This document shows, one piece after another, positions 1-5,978 of a stretch of DNA of 6,072 bases. Under the pieces are notes generated by a model, which saw only the letters and a list, made by a program, of their open reading frames with translations, did no database searches and had not been told where the DNA came from. Each line of letters begins with the position of its first letter. The first letter of the stretch is position 1. Location: NCBI GenBank assembly GCA_018224455.1, contig JAGTUY010000542.1:1-6072 (forward strand). Direction: 5' to 3'. Both the position numbers and the translations under genes were made by a program. This DNA comes from Desulfosarcina sp. Its GTDB lineage: Bacteria; Desulfobacterota; Desulfobacteria; Desulfobacterales; Desulfosarcinaceae.

Positions 1-296
1 AGCGGCAGAAAATCAAAATGGTTGTGGATTACATCGAATGCTTCGGCATGCTCGAAGAGTGCTGCAATGTGCAGGCACTCCCAGACTTTCGGAATGAGTG
101 AGCGGTCTTCTTCATAGCCCCGCGGGCAAACGGCGTGAAGTGTACCGGTGGTCTGGGAATCAGCGGTGGCGAACAAGGTCACGTTATGACCACGCGCTAC
201 CAGCCCCTCGGTCAACAGCGACGCCATGCTCTCCCAGGGGCCGTAGTGGCGTGGCGGTGTGCGCCAGGCAATGGGCGAGAGCATGGCAATGTGCAT
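1..296 (-). CDS. GT4-family glycosyltransferase, N-terminal 98 residues (3' end outside window)
   Basis: This is the amino-terminal part of a retaining GT-B glycosyltransferase (GT4-like, group 1), which would transfer a sugar from an activated donor in the cytoplasm; donor and acceptor cannot be told. The reading frame is open from an ATG at 296 to the window edge with no stop. The protein begins MHIAMLSPIAW, a beta-strand typical of the GT-B N-terminal Rossmann fold. It continues with PPRHYGPWE (residues 14-22), the segment GLVARGHNVTLFATADS (31-47), and DVIHNHFDF (88-96), which resembles the DvvHnH strand of this family. An AAGGAT ribosome site (302-307) lies 5 nt before the ATG. The start is 13 bp after the stop of the larger glycosyltransferase, so the two are almost certainly co-transcribed. 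The C-terminal donor-binding half and the EX7E motif are not in the window. Family call is firm; substrate unknown. Confidence 0.9.
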   Translation of the reverse strand, partial: MHIAMLSPIAWRTPPRHYGPWESMASLLTEGLVARGHNVTLFATADSQTTGTLHAVCPRGYEEDRSLIPKVWECLHIAALFEHAEAFDVIHNHFDFLP

Positions 297-309
297 GATT
301 GATCCTTGG

Positions 310-2616
310 TTAACTGGGTTTTTGGGATGCCCACTGGTTTAAGATCTCGTCGGCATAGAGCTTCTGCAAGGTCATCAGCGCAAGCAGCCAGGCCAGGGAG
401 GACTCGGCGCCTTCATTCTGGTTGATGCCGTCTGCCATCAACCCATCCCGGCAGCCCCCGGTTTTGGCATCATAGAGCGGCAAGTTGAGATCGTTGTGCC
501 CCAGGAACCAATTGAAGCACATGACCGCTTTGTCGAACCATGATTGATCCCGAGTAATATCAAAGGCCTTCACACACGCTTCGACCATGGTGCTGGCCTC
601 GATGGGCTGCTGGTCGAAACGGGCTCTGGGTCCGCCTTGTCCATACCACCCGTTGCTGCCGATGGGCACGAAGTGGCTGTCTTCGGTCTGGATGGCAAGC
701 AGCCATTTGAGTGAGACGAGTCCCATATCCACCATGTCGCTGCGTTGCATCCGCTGGCCGGACAGCAGCAGGGCATGGGGCAGCTTGCCGTTGGCATAAT
801 TCAGGGTGTTCTCGGGCCATGGCCAACTGTCGGTTGCATGGTTTTTGAACTGATCGAAAAGCCTGTTAGCCAGGATTTCCCGGACTCTGCGCACATCGCT
901 GTCACCGGAGAATTTATCCAGGTAGGCATGCACACCCACCAGACAAAATGCGATGGCCCGGGGCGAATGAAAATTTTCGACCGCCCGCAGGGCTTTGTTG
1001 AAGAGGGTCGTACTCATTGCCAGATGCCCTGGGTTTTCAAGCAAACCCACCGTGTTGCCTAGACTCCAGATTGCCCTGCCATGGGCATCCTCGGACCCAA
1101 TCTCCTCTGTCCATTTCCGAGAATAGGTCATGAAATTGCGAAATCGCCCTTCCTTTTCATTAAAGGCATACAGAAGAAATCCGAGATAATGACCGCTGAG
1201 AGCATCGAGCCCCCAGCCGTTCGTCGGCAGGCATCGTTGACCCATGGCGGCTACCAGCAGTGCTCTGGCATTGTCGTCGGTGCAATAGCCATGGGTGCGA
1301 TCGGGGATAGTATAGTTGGCATGCTGCAGGATGCCGGTGTCATCGGTAAAGGCTTTCAGGTGATCGAGCTTGATCTCCGGCAGTTCGAAATTGGTGATCG
1401 CCTTGATATTATCAACGTAGGAATGCCGTGGCCGTGGGTTCTGGGTGCGGTTGCGCAGGACTTCACTGAATACCTGGAGGTAATTCCGGGCGACCTCCTT
1501 CCACACGGCCTCACGGGTGAAGGTATAGGCCTTTTTGCGCATGGCGTGCCGCTCGACATCGTTGTCCAGCAGGTCGATGATCTGTTCCGCCATGGCTTCC
1601 GGATTGTTGAAGGGCACAATTCGGCCGCGGCCTTCGGCAAGCATCTCGGTGGCATACCAGTAGGGTGTCGAAATGATGGCTTTGCCGGTGCCCATGGCAT
1701 AGGCCAGGGTTCCGGAGGTAATCTGGGATTCTTCAAGGTAGGGAGTGATGTATATATCGGCGATGCCGAGAAACTCACACAATTCTTTGAGTTCAACAAA
1801 ACGATTCTGAAAAATGACCTGCGCACCGATATCGAGTTTGCGTACGAGCTGCTGCAGCGTGATACGGTAGGCATCTCCATGCAATTTCAAGATATGCGGA
1901 TGGGTTGCCCCCAGGATAATATAGGCCACATCGGGGTGCTTTTTGATGACCGCCGGAAGCGCCCGCAATACATTTTCGATGCCCTTATTCGGGGAAATCA
2001 AGCCGAATGTGAGCAGGACCTTTTTGCCCTCCACACCGAATTTGTCTTTGTTGAAGCTGGGATCGATGAAGGGTGTATCCGGAATGCCGTGATGAATAAA
2101 GACAATTTTCTCTTCGGGCACCGCGTAGATCTCTTTAAGAAAGTCAAATGCCTTATGGCTCATCACGACCAGTTTGTCGGACAGTTCGGACAGTTTGCCC
2201 ATGACGGCACGATATTCCGGCGCGGGGTCCTTCAGCACCGTGTGCAATGTCGTCACCACCGGCATGCGCAAATCAGCCAACAGTTTCAGCAGGTGGCTGC
2301 CGGCCAGTCCTCCGAAAATACCGTATTCATGTTGCACGCAGACGATATCCGTCTGACTGATGTTGAGAAATTGGGAAGCGGTGCGGTAATCGCTCAACTT
2401 GTTCTGATTGATCTCGAAACGCACGTTATCCGGATAAGGATATCCCTCGGGTTTATCGTTCATGGCCGCTGCCCAGCAGTTGATATCGGGTGCTTCCGCT
2501 GACAATCCGTGGACCAGATCCATGGTGAAGGTGGCGATGCCGCATTGGCGCGGCGGATAGTTGCCGATTACGGCAATTGAATGGATCCCATCATAATACC
2601 TAATCACGGATGTCAT
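310..2616 (-). CDS. GT4-family glycosyltransferase fused to a C-terminal alpha-toroid-like domain
   Basis: A 768-residue two-domain cytoplasmic protein (numbering from the ATG at 2616). Residues about 12-390 form a GT-B glycosyltransferase of the GT4 type. They show a glycine-containing N-terminal loop NYPPRQCGIATFT (19-31), VQHEYGIFGG (94-103), the donor-domain strand LTFGLISPNKGIENVLRA (202-219, with the usual Lys-Gly), and SGTLAYAMGTGKAIISTPY (301-319). The EX7E position reads Gln298-X7-Tyr306 rather than Glu/Glu. Residues about 400-768 are a separate helical domain rich in Trp, His and acidic motifs: THGYCTDDNAR (441-451), EDAHGRAIW (509-517), WPWPENTLNYANG (598-610), PIEAST (671-676), NQNEGAESSLAWLLAL (732-747). 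This resembles the (alpha/alpha) toroids of carbohydrate-active enzymes; its activity is not known to me. Typical GT4 enzymes are about 350-420 residues, so this is a fusion. A GTG at 2619 is an alternative start, but the ATG is 8 nt from the AAGG site. There is no signal peptide or membrane segment. Confidence 0.9.
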   Translation of the reverse strand: MTSVIRYYDGIHSIAVIGNYPPRQCGIATFTMDLVHGLSAEAPDINCWAAAMNDKPEGYPYPDNVRFEINQNKLSDYRTASQFLNISQTDIVCVQHEYGIFGGLAGSHLLKLLADLRMPVVTTLHTVLKDPAPEYRAVMGKLSELSDKLVVMSHKAFDFLKEIYAVPEEKIVFIHHGIPDTPFIDPSFNKDKFGVEGKKVLLTFGLISPNKGIENVLRALPAVIKKHPDVAYIILGATHPHILKLHGDAYRITLQQLVRKLDIGAQVIFQNRFVELKELCEFLGIADIYITPYLEESQITSGTLAYAMGTGKAIISTPYWYATEMLAEGRGRIVPFNNPEAMAEQIIDLLDNDVERHAMRKKAYTFTREAVWKEVARNYLQVFSEVLRNRTQNPRPRHSYVDNIKAITNFELPEIKLDHLKAFTDDTGILQHANYTIPDRTHGYCTDDNARALLVAAMGQRCLPTNGWGLDALSGHYLGFLLYAFNEKEGRFRNFMTYSRKWTEEIGSEDAHGRAIWSLGNTVGLLENPGHLAMSTTLFNKALRAVENFHSPRAIAFCLVGVHAYLDKFSGDSDVRRVREILANRLFDQFKNHATDSWPWPENTLNYANGKLPHALLLSGQRMQRSDMVDMGLVSLKWLLAIQTEDSHFVPIGSNGWYGQGGPRARFDQQPIEASTMVEACVKAFDITRDQSWFDKAVMCFNWFLGHNDLNLPLYDAKTGGCRDGLMADGINQNEGAESSLAWLLALMTLQKLYADEILNQWASQKPS

Positions 2617-2621
2617 CACAG

Positions 2622-2628
2622 CTACCTT
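2622..2628 (-). promoter_or_regulatory. Ribosome-binding site of the large glycosyltransferase overlapping the ABM stop codon
   Basis: On the minus strand the sequence AAGGTAG carries both the Shine-Dalgarno core AAGG and the TAG stop of the upstream ABM gene. The core is 8 nt from the ATG at 2616 and 5 nt from the in-frame GTG at 2619. Ribosomes ending on the ABM gene would stop on top of the next initiation site, an arrangement that suggests translational coupling. The spacing is why the ATG is preferred. Confidence 0.6.
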
Positions 2629-3014
2629 TTTGAATCACGGATATTCAATTCCGAGGGAAAACGTGGGAGGTATGTACACGTGTAGCCGGACGTTTTTCCC
2701 CGGGCGGCATGAACGGCTTCCATTCCTTCGGATCGATGGACGGTGTAAATGTTGATGTCGTGCGGTTCCAACAGCAGGCTTTGGGTTCCCAGCAAAACAC
2801 CGAACATATCGGACTGTAAATGTTGATCGAGATCTTTTCGCGACTGCCACTCCTCGAGAAGATTCAGAATATTTTTATCCTCCAGATTGCAAAAGAGGGC
2901 ATAGCTTTGGCAGCCGGGTTCTATCTCCATCGACCCAATCATGGAAAGCAGCGTCTGAACCAGTTCTTTCTGCTTTTCCGGAAGTACATTCATGGTAATT
3001 TTAACAATGATCAT
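2622..3014 (-). CDS. Antibiotic biosynthesis monooxygenase (ABM) domain protein
   Basis: A 130-residue protein with an ABM / quinol-monooxygenase-like domain, a dimeric ferredoxin-like alpha+beta barrel. Residues 1-92 show the pattern strand MIIVKITMNVLPEKQKEL, helix, then EPGCQSYALF (32-41) and EEWQSRKDLDQHLQSD (54-69), matching the family's E-PG and E-W...H signatures. Members include small cofactor-free oxygenases, haem-degrading enzymes and many proteins of unknown role, so the fold does not fix a reaction. Residues 93-130 form a basic, Tyr/Arg-containing tail beyond the usual domain of about 95 residues. The frame stays open to an ATG at 3110, but the start at 3014 is chosen because a strong GGGAGGT site lies 7 nt before it and the domain's first strand begins there. 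It is the first gene of the glycosyltransferase unit, with a 5-bp gap to the next start. Fold call good; function unknown. Confidence 0.8.
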   Translation of the reverse strand: MIIVKITMNVLPEKQKELVQTLLSMIGSMEIEPGCQSYALFCNLEDKNILNLLEEWQSRKDLDQHLQSDMFGVLLGTQSLLLEPHDINIYTVHRSEGMEAVHAARGKTSGYTCTYLPRFPSELNIRDSKR

Positions 3015-3021
3015 GGTGTCG

Positions 3022-3028
3022 ACCTCCC
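3022..3028 (-). promoter_or_regulatory. Ribosome-binding site that fixes the ABM start
   Basis: GGGAGGT on the minus strand, 7 nt upstream of the ATG at 3014. It is near-perfect in sequence and spacing. It favours the 130-residue product over the 162-residue version starting at 3110, whose extra 32 residues (many Ser, Arg, Asn) do not look like part of the domain. Confidence 0.7.
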
Positions 3029-3139
3029 GGCAATGCCGGCCATTCTGGTTAGACGATGATTCACGCACCGAACGCTCGATCGCATGGATGCCCATCCAAT
3101 TCACAATCAAGGTTCATGCCGGAATTCGCTTGGGGGTCT

Positions 3140-3192
3140 ATTTTAAACGCATGAAACTGAATTAATTGATAAATGATTATTATTAAAAATCA
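3140..3192 (-). promoter_or_regulatory. AT-rich putative promoter region for the ABM-glycosyltransferase unit
   Basis: The only strongly AT-rich stretch in the gap upstream of block B. On the minus strand TAAAAT (3140-3145) matches the -10 consensus at five of six positions. The hexamers at 16-18 bp upstream match the -35 consensus at no more than two positions, so a factor-dependent promoter is as likely as a plain sigma70 one. The leader to the ATG at 3014 would be about 120 nt. Confidence 0.25.
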
Positions 3193-3335
3193 GGCGGGTG
3201 GACCAGGGATGGGCAACGAGAGTGGCCACATATAACCGTTGGTCATATACAACCAATAATGACGGCTTTGCCGATATTGCCGGGCCGGCGATTGTTTGCG
3301 CAGCGCGTCCATTGCACTCGCCGGAACCAGGCCGG

Positions 3336-4850
3336 TTACCCGTGGAAAATTCGGGATCCTGCGCGCTTTTGGGGTTTACGGATATCCAGCTTGTGTATGC
3401 GTGCGCGCAGGGTGCTGCGCTCAAGACCAAGAATTTCAGCCGCACTGTTGTTGCCGCTGACTTTCCAGCGGGTCTGCTCCAGCACCCGCACAATATAGTC
3501 CCGCTCTACATCCGCAAGCGACCTGCTCACCGTTGTAAAACTTCTATTCGGCTTTTTAAGATCGTCCACCAGATGCAGTTTGGGGCCCGACGAGTTGATC
3601 ACCGCCCGTTCGAGAACATTTTCGAGTTCGCGGATGTTGCCGGGCCAATGATGGTTCTGCAGCACCTCCATGACACTCACCGGAACCACGCCGATGGATT
3701 TGCCCAATCTTTTTGAAATCTTATCCACAAAAAAATTGACCAGCAGGGGGATGTCTTCCCGGCGGTCCCTGAGCGGCGGCAGGGTGATCGGATAAATATT
3801 CAACCGGTACCAGAGATCCATGCGGAAATTACCCTTGCCGACCTCCTCCTCCAGGTTGCGGTTGGTGGCGGTAATGATGCGAACGTCGACTTTTTGGGTG
3901 GTGGAGCTGCCCAGGCGCTCAAACTCGCCGTATTCGATCACCCGCAGCAGCTTGGACTGTAACTCCAAGGGCAGTTCGCCTATCTCATCCAAAAACAGCG
4001 TGGCCCGGTCGGCAATTTCAAATCTGCCCAGGCGCCTGGAATGTGCGCCGGTGAAAGCACCTTTTTCATGGCCGAAGAGCTCGCTTTCAATCAGGTTGGA
4101 AGGCAGGGCGGCGCAATTCATTTTTACCAGGGCGCGCTCCTTGCGCAAGCTCGTGCCGTGAACGGCTCGAGCCACCAATTCCTTGCCGGTTCCGGTTTCC
4201 CCGAGAATTAAAACGTTTGTGTCGGTGCCGGCGACCTGCTCAACCTTGTAAAAAACGTAATTGATGGCATTGCTTTGACCGACAATGTTCTCATGGTTGT
4301 AAACCAGTTTAATCTCTTCCTGAAGATAGGCCCTTTCGGCTTCGAGTTGGTCCTTAAGCCGGCTGATTTCAAACAGGGCGTCCTCAGCCGTTTGTCTGCT
4401 TTTTTCCGCCGCCTCCCTTGCCAGGCTGAGTTCAGCGGTTCGCTGTTCCACCATCTCCTCAAGGTGTCTTTTGTAATATTCACGATCGGTTATATCTTCG
4501 ATGGCCAGCAGAATCAGGTGCGTTCGGTTTGTCGCGGCGTCGATCCGCCGGGCATTCAGGCGCATGATTTTGCGGCCGATGGTCTCGAAATGACGGTCAA
4601 CCTCAAAATCATTGAATATGGCATTATCGGGCAGGATTGCCTCAAGCAACTCCCTGAGTTTGGGAATATTCCACTGACCATTGCCCAATTCATAAATCAA
4701 CACCCCTTCTGTCTGCTCGGGGTTGACTTTGAAGACCTGGTAAAAAGAGTGGTTGGCCTTGACCACGTTCAGGTCAGAATCAAGCACAACCAAAGGTTCT
4801 CGAACCGAGCCGAGGACGCCGTTAAAAATTTCCAGAAAAGCTTTTTCCAT
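3336..4850 (-). CDS. PAS-domain sigma54-dependent transcriptional activator (AAA+, Fis-type HTH)
   Basis: A 504-residue bacterial enhancer-binding protein that would use ATP hydrolysis to remodel sigma54-RNA polymerase at -24/-12 promoters. Domains in order (numbering from the ATG at 4850): N-terminal PAS sensor (about 8-120, with PLVVLDSDLNVVKANHSF at 19-36), a charged coiled-coil linker (about 124-182), and the central AAA+ domain (about 188-425). The AAA+ domain has Walker A GETGTGKE (217-224), the sigma54-contact loop GAFTGA (264-269), Walker B LFLDEIGE (285-292) and an arginine-finger region FRMDLWYRLN (342-351). A C-terminal Fis-type HTH (about 459-492) contains AAEILGLERSTLRARI (470-485). 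All catalytic motifs are intact. There is no receiver domain or membrane segment, so it probably senses a cytoplasmic ligand, redox state or partner through PAS. An in-frame TTG at 4868 would add six residues; the ATG is preferred because TTG starts are rare, although neither has a strong ribosome site. It follows the CsbD gene by 83 bp in the same direction. Ligand and targets unknown. Confidence 0.92.
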   Translation of the reverse strand: MEKAFLEIFNGVLGSVREPLVVLDSDLNVVKANHSFYQVFKVNPEQTEGVLIYELGNGQWNIPKLRELLEAILPDNAIFNDFEVDRHFETIGRKIMRLNARRIDAATNRTHLILLAIEDITDREYYKRHLEEMVEQRTAELSLAREAAEKSRQTAEDALFEISRLKDQLEAERAYLQEEIKLVYNHENIVGQSNAINYVFYKVEQVAGTDTNVLILGETGTGKELVARAVHGTSLRKERALVKMNCAALPSNLIESELFGHEKGAFTGAHSRRLGRFEIADRATLFLDEIGELPLELQSKLLRVIEYGEFERLGSSTTQKVDVRIITATNRNLEEEVGKGNFRMDLWYRLNIYPITLPPLRDRREDIPLLVNFFVDKISKRLGKSIGVVPVSVMEVLQNHHWPGNIRELENVLERAVINSSGPKLHLVDDLKKPNRSFTTVSRSLADVERDYIVRVLEQTRWKVSGNNSAAEILGLERSTLRARIHKLDIRKPQKRAGSRIFHG

Positions 4851-4885
4851 AACTGTGTTCCGGTCCAAGTTTTCTCAATGCAGCC

Positions 4886-4906
4886 GGACGGGATGCATCA
4901 TCGTCC
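4886..4906. repeat. Inverted repeat between the CsbD and activator genes
   Basis: GGACG (4886-4890) pairs with CGTCC (4902-4906) around an 11-nt loop that itself contains the palindrome GATGCATC (4892-4899). It lies in the 83-bp gap upstream of the activator start. There is no T-tract on either side, so it is not a standard terminator. It could be an mRNA hairpin, a weak attenuator or an operator, or chance. Confidence 0.3.
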
Positions 4907-4933
4907 AAATCGTGACGCTGTTTATGACCCAAA

Positions 4934-5134
4934 CTACTTCAAGGAATCTTCCCAGGCCTTGAGTTCTTTTTCAGCCTCTTCGCGTGCGATGCCATGCTTT
5001 TCTTGTATTTTTCCCAAGAGTACATCACGTTTTCCAGCAATGACGTCCACATCGTCGTCGGTGAGTTTGCCCCACCGCTCCCTGACACCACCTTTGACCT
5101 GCTTCCAGTTTCCTTTGATCTGATCCCAGTTCAT
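4934..5134 (-). CDS. CsbD-family (YjbJ-like) small stress protein
   Basis: A 66-residue, highly charged, soluble cytoplasmic protein of the CsbD family, close in length and pattern to Escherichia coli YjbJ (69 residues). Visible family features are NWDQIKGNWKQVKGGVRERW (2-21), GKLTDDDVDVIAGKRDVLLG (22-41) and the C-terminal helix AREEAEKELKAWE (50-62). Family members are induced by general, osmotic or envelope stress (sigmaB in Bacillus, RpoS in enterics), but their biochemical role is not known. The start is well supported by a GGGAGG ribosome site (5141-5146), 6 nt before the ATG. It lies 29 bp after the stop of a BON lipoprotein gene and 83 bp before the activator gene, probably in one transcript. 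No oddities seen. Confidence 0.93.
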   Translation of the reverse strand: MNWDQIKGNWKQVKGGVRERWGKLTDDDVDVIAGKRDVLLGKIQEKHGIAREEAEKELKAWEDSLK

Positions 5135-5163
5135 GGCTTTCCTCCCGTATGGTGAATTGTGTA

Positions 5164-5571
5164 TCAGGAACCCTTGACGGCCAGGCTGTTTTCGACCGAT
5201 TTCACATCCTCGACACTTTGGGTAATTTCCATCGCCCTGTCGATGCTTTGCTGGGAATCAACGGTGCCACTCAACTTCACCACGCCGTTTGTGGTGGTCA
5301 CGTTAATCTGGGACACCTTCAGCAAAGGGTCACTCAAAATATCCGCCTTAATTTTGGCTGTGATAGCGGCATCATTCATGTATATTCCAGTTTTTTCGGC
5401 TTTGTCGCTGATCGCTCCCTGAGCGCCCGCAATTTTTTCGCCTACCTTTTCAGCGGCTTGATCAATTTTTTCCCCGGCCTTTTCGGCGGTTCCCTTTTGT
5501 TCACAACCGGATAACCCGAGAAAAAAGGATAACAAAACAACGATGAAGAAACCTGTGCGGGATAGGTTCAT
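5164..5571 (-). CDS. BON-domain lipoprotein with an amphipathic hendecad linker
   Basis: A 135-residue predicted lipoprotein. A hydrophobic signal peptide (about residues 5-20) ends in the lipobox LSGC, with Cys23 as the lipidation site. Glu follows the Cys rather than Asp, so outer-membrane delivery is expected by the enteric rule. Residues 24-62 form an Ala/Glu/Lys-rich amphipathic helix containing two 11-residue repeats (EKAGEKIDQAA at 30-40, EKVGEKIAGAQ at 41-51). Residues about 64-133 are a BON domain with GVVKLSGTVDS (96-106) and VKSVENSL (122-129). BON domains (OsmY, for example) bind phospholipid or other envelope surfaces and are linked to osmotic stress. The ATG has an AAAGGAG site (5579-5585) 7 nt upstream. 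Its BON domain is 35/70 identical, without gaps, to that of the adjacent upstream gene, indicating tandem duplication. Exact role unknown. Confidence 0.9.
   Translation of the reverse strand: MNLSRTGFFIVVLLSFFLGLSGCEQKGTAEKAGEKIDQAAEKVGEKIAGAQGAISDKAEKTGIYMNDAAITAKIKADILSDPLLKVSQINVTTTNGVVKLSGTVDSQQSIDRAMEITQSVEDVKSVENSLAVKGS
5430..5495 (-). repeat. Tandem 33-bp imperfect repeat inside the BON lipoprotein gene
   Basis: Positions 5430-5462 and 5463-5495 match at 25 of 33 bases and abut exactly. They encode the two 11-residue Glu-Lys-rich repeats between the lipid anchor and the BON domain (7 of 11 residues identical). An 11-residue period suits an amphipathic helix lying on a membrane surface. 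The match suggests internal duplication of one 33-bp unit followed by drift. Confidence 0.7.
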
Positions 5572-5599
5572 TTTTAATCTCCTTTGGCAAACGATGCAT

Positions 5600-5628
5600 A
5601 ATTGAGTAAATTATTTATAATTGGTCAA
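5600..5628 (-). promoter_or_regulatory. Weak candidate promoter for the downstream BON lipoprotein
   Basis: In the 57-bp AT-rich gap between the BON genes, minus-strand TTGACC (5623-5628) matches the -35 consensus at five of six positions. A TCAATT hexamer (5600-5605) lies 17 bp downstream but matches the -10 consensus at only three of six. It could allow separate expression of the second BON gene, CsbD and the activator. Low confidence in AT-rich DNA. Confidence 0.2.
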
Positions 5629-5943
5629 CTATTTCACGCTCAGATCATTCTTGACCGATTTGACTCCGCCGACGCCTTTGGCGATTTCACCCGCTTTGTC
5701 GACGGCATTTTGGGAATCGACAAAACCACTTAGTTGGACGACGCCCTTGTACGTTTCCACGCTGATCTCGAACGACTTGAGAAAATCATCCGCGGCGAGC
5801 TGGGTCTTGACCTTCGTCGTGATGACGGAATCGTCAACGTATTCGCCGGCACCTGACTGTTTGGACGTCGAGGCACAGGCCGTAAGGCCCACAAGCAGCA
5901 TCATTATACCAACATACTGGATAAACCTGTTTTTTGATTTCAT
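5629..5943 (-). CDS. Small BON-domain lipoprotein
   Basis: A 104-residue predicted lipoprotein, essentially a lipid-anchored single BON domain. The basic N-terminus (KSKNR) and hydrophobic core (about 8-20) lead to the lipobox LTAC with Cys23; Ala follows, so outer-membrane sorting is expected. After a short linker, the BON domain covers about residues 35-104 with GVVQLSGFVDSQNAVDKA (67-84) and VKSVKNDLSV (94-103). By family knowledge it would bind lipid or envelope surfaces and may be induced by osmotic stress; the partner is unknown. The ATG has a GGGAG-type site (5952-5958) 8 nt upstream. It is the first gene seen in block A and the paralogue of the next gene, from which it differs by lacking the hendecad linker. 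Confidence 0.9.
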   Translation of the reverse strand: MKSKNRFIQYVGIMMLLVGLTACASTSKQSGAGEYVDDSVITTKVKTQLAADDFLKSFEISVETYKGVVQLSGFVDSQNAVDKAGEIAKGVGGVKSVKNDLSVK

Positions 5944-5963
5944 AAAGGCAACTCCCTTTTGTT

Positions 5964-5978
5964 CATAATTGAATTATG
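5964..5978. repeat. 15-bp palindrome upstream of the first BON gene
   Basis: CATAATT-G-AATTATG is a perfect inverted repeat with 7-bp arms and a 1-bp centre. It overlaps the candidate -10 element (5973-5978) and ends 20 bp before the ATG at 5943. This is a position where a repressor could act, but AT-rich palindromes of this size also arise by chance. Confidence 0.5.

Larger units (their letters stand above)
3015..3335. other. 321-bp non-coding gap between the two gene blocks
   Basis: No credible gene lies here. The part nearest the ABM gene (3015-3130) is a leader with the ribosome site. An AT-rich island (about 3140-3192) stands out from the flanking GC-richer DNA and is the likeliest promoter and operator region for block B. 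It holds a minus-strand TAAAAT (-10-like, 3140-3145) without a good -35, and a 19-bp Fur-box-like stretch (3169-3187). Closer to the end of the activator gene are two small inverted repeats, 3263-3273 (CGGC-TTT-GCCG) and 3279-3289 (GCCGG-G-CCGGC). They could slow or end transcription from block A but have no following T-tract on the minus strand, so no standard intrinsic terminator can be called. Confidence 0.55.

Noticed and set aside
98..298. Plus-strand open frame near the left edge
   Set aside because: It lies opposite the clearly recognisable N-terminus of a GT4 glycosyltransferase, is Arg/Ser rich and looks like a shadow frame.
1081..2502. Long plus-strand open frame (473 codons) opposite the large glycosyltransferase
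   Set aside because: Its codons are exact reverse complements of the glycosyltransferase codons (same register), so it is open simply because TTA, CTA and TCA are not used there. The product has no recognisable domain, while the minus strand encodes a clear enzyme.
3015..3110. 32-residue N-terminal extension of the ABM protein
   Set aside because: The frame is open, but a strong ribosome site sits 7 nt before the internal ATG at 3014, and the family's first beta-strand begins at that ATG.
3213..3228. sigma54-like TGGCC...TTGC upstream of block B (minus strand)
   Set aside because: The spacing is GG-N11-GC, one base too long for the strict -24/-12 geometry. A second N11 case near 3314-3328 is equally off.
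3263..3289. Two short GC-rich inverted repeats as a terminator of the activator gene
   Set aside because: Stems are 4-5 bp, one with a 1-nt centre that cannot form a normal loop, and no T-tract follows on the minus strand.
3198..3716. Plus-strand open frames covering the intergenic gap and activator 3' end
   Set aside because: Most of their length is antisense to the conserved AAA+ and HTH coding region. There is no recognisable domain or good ribosome site.
4275..5123. Plus-strand open frame (282 codons) across the activator and CsbD genes
   Set aside because: It is in reverse-complement register with the activator gene and runs through two well-supported minus-strand genes. No domain is recognisable.
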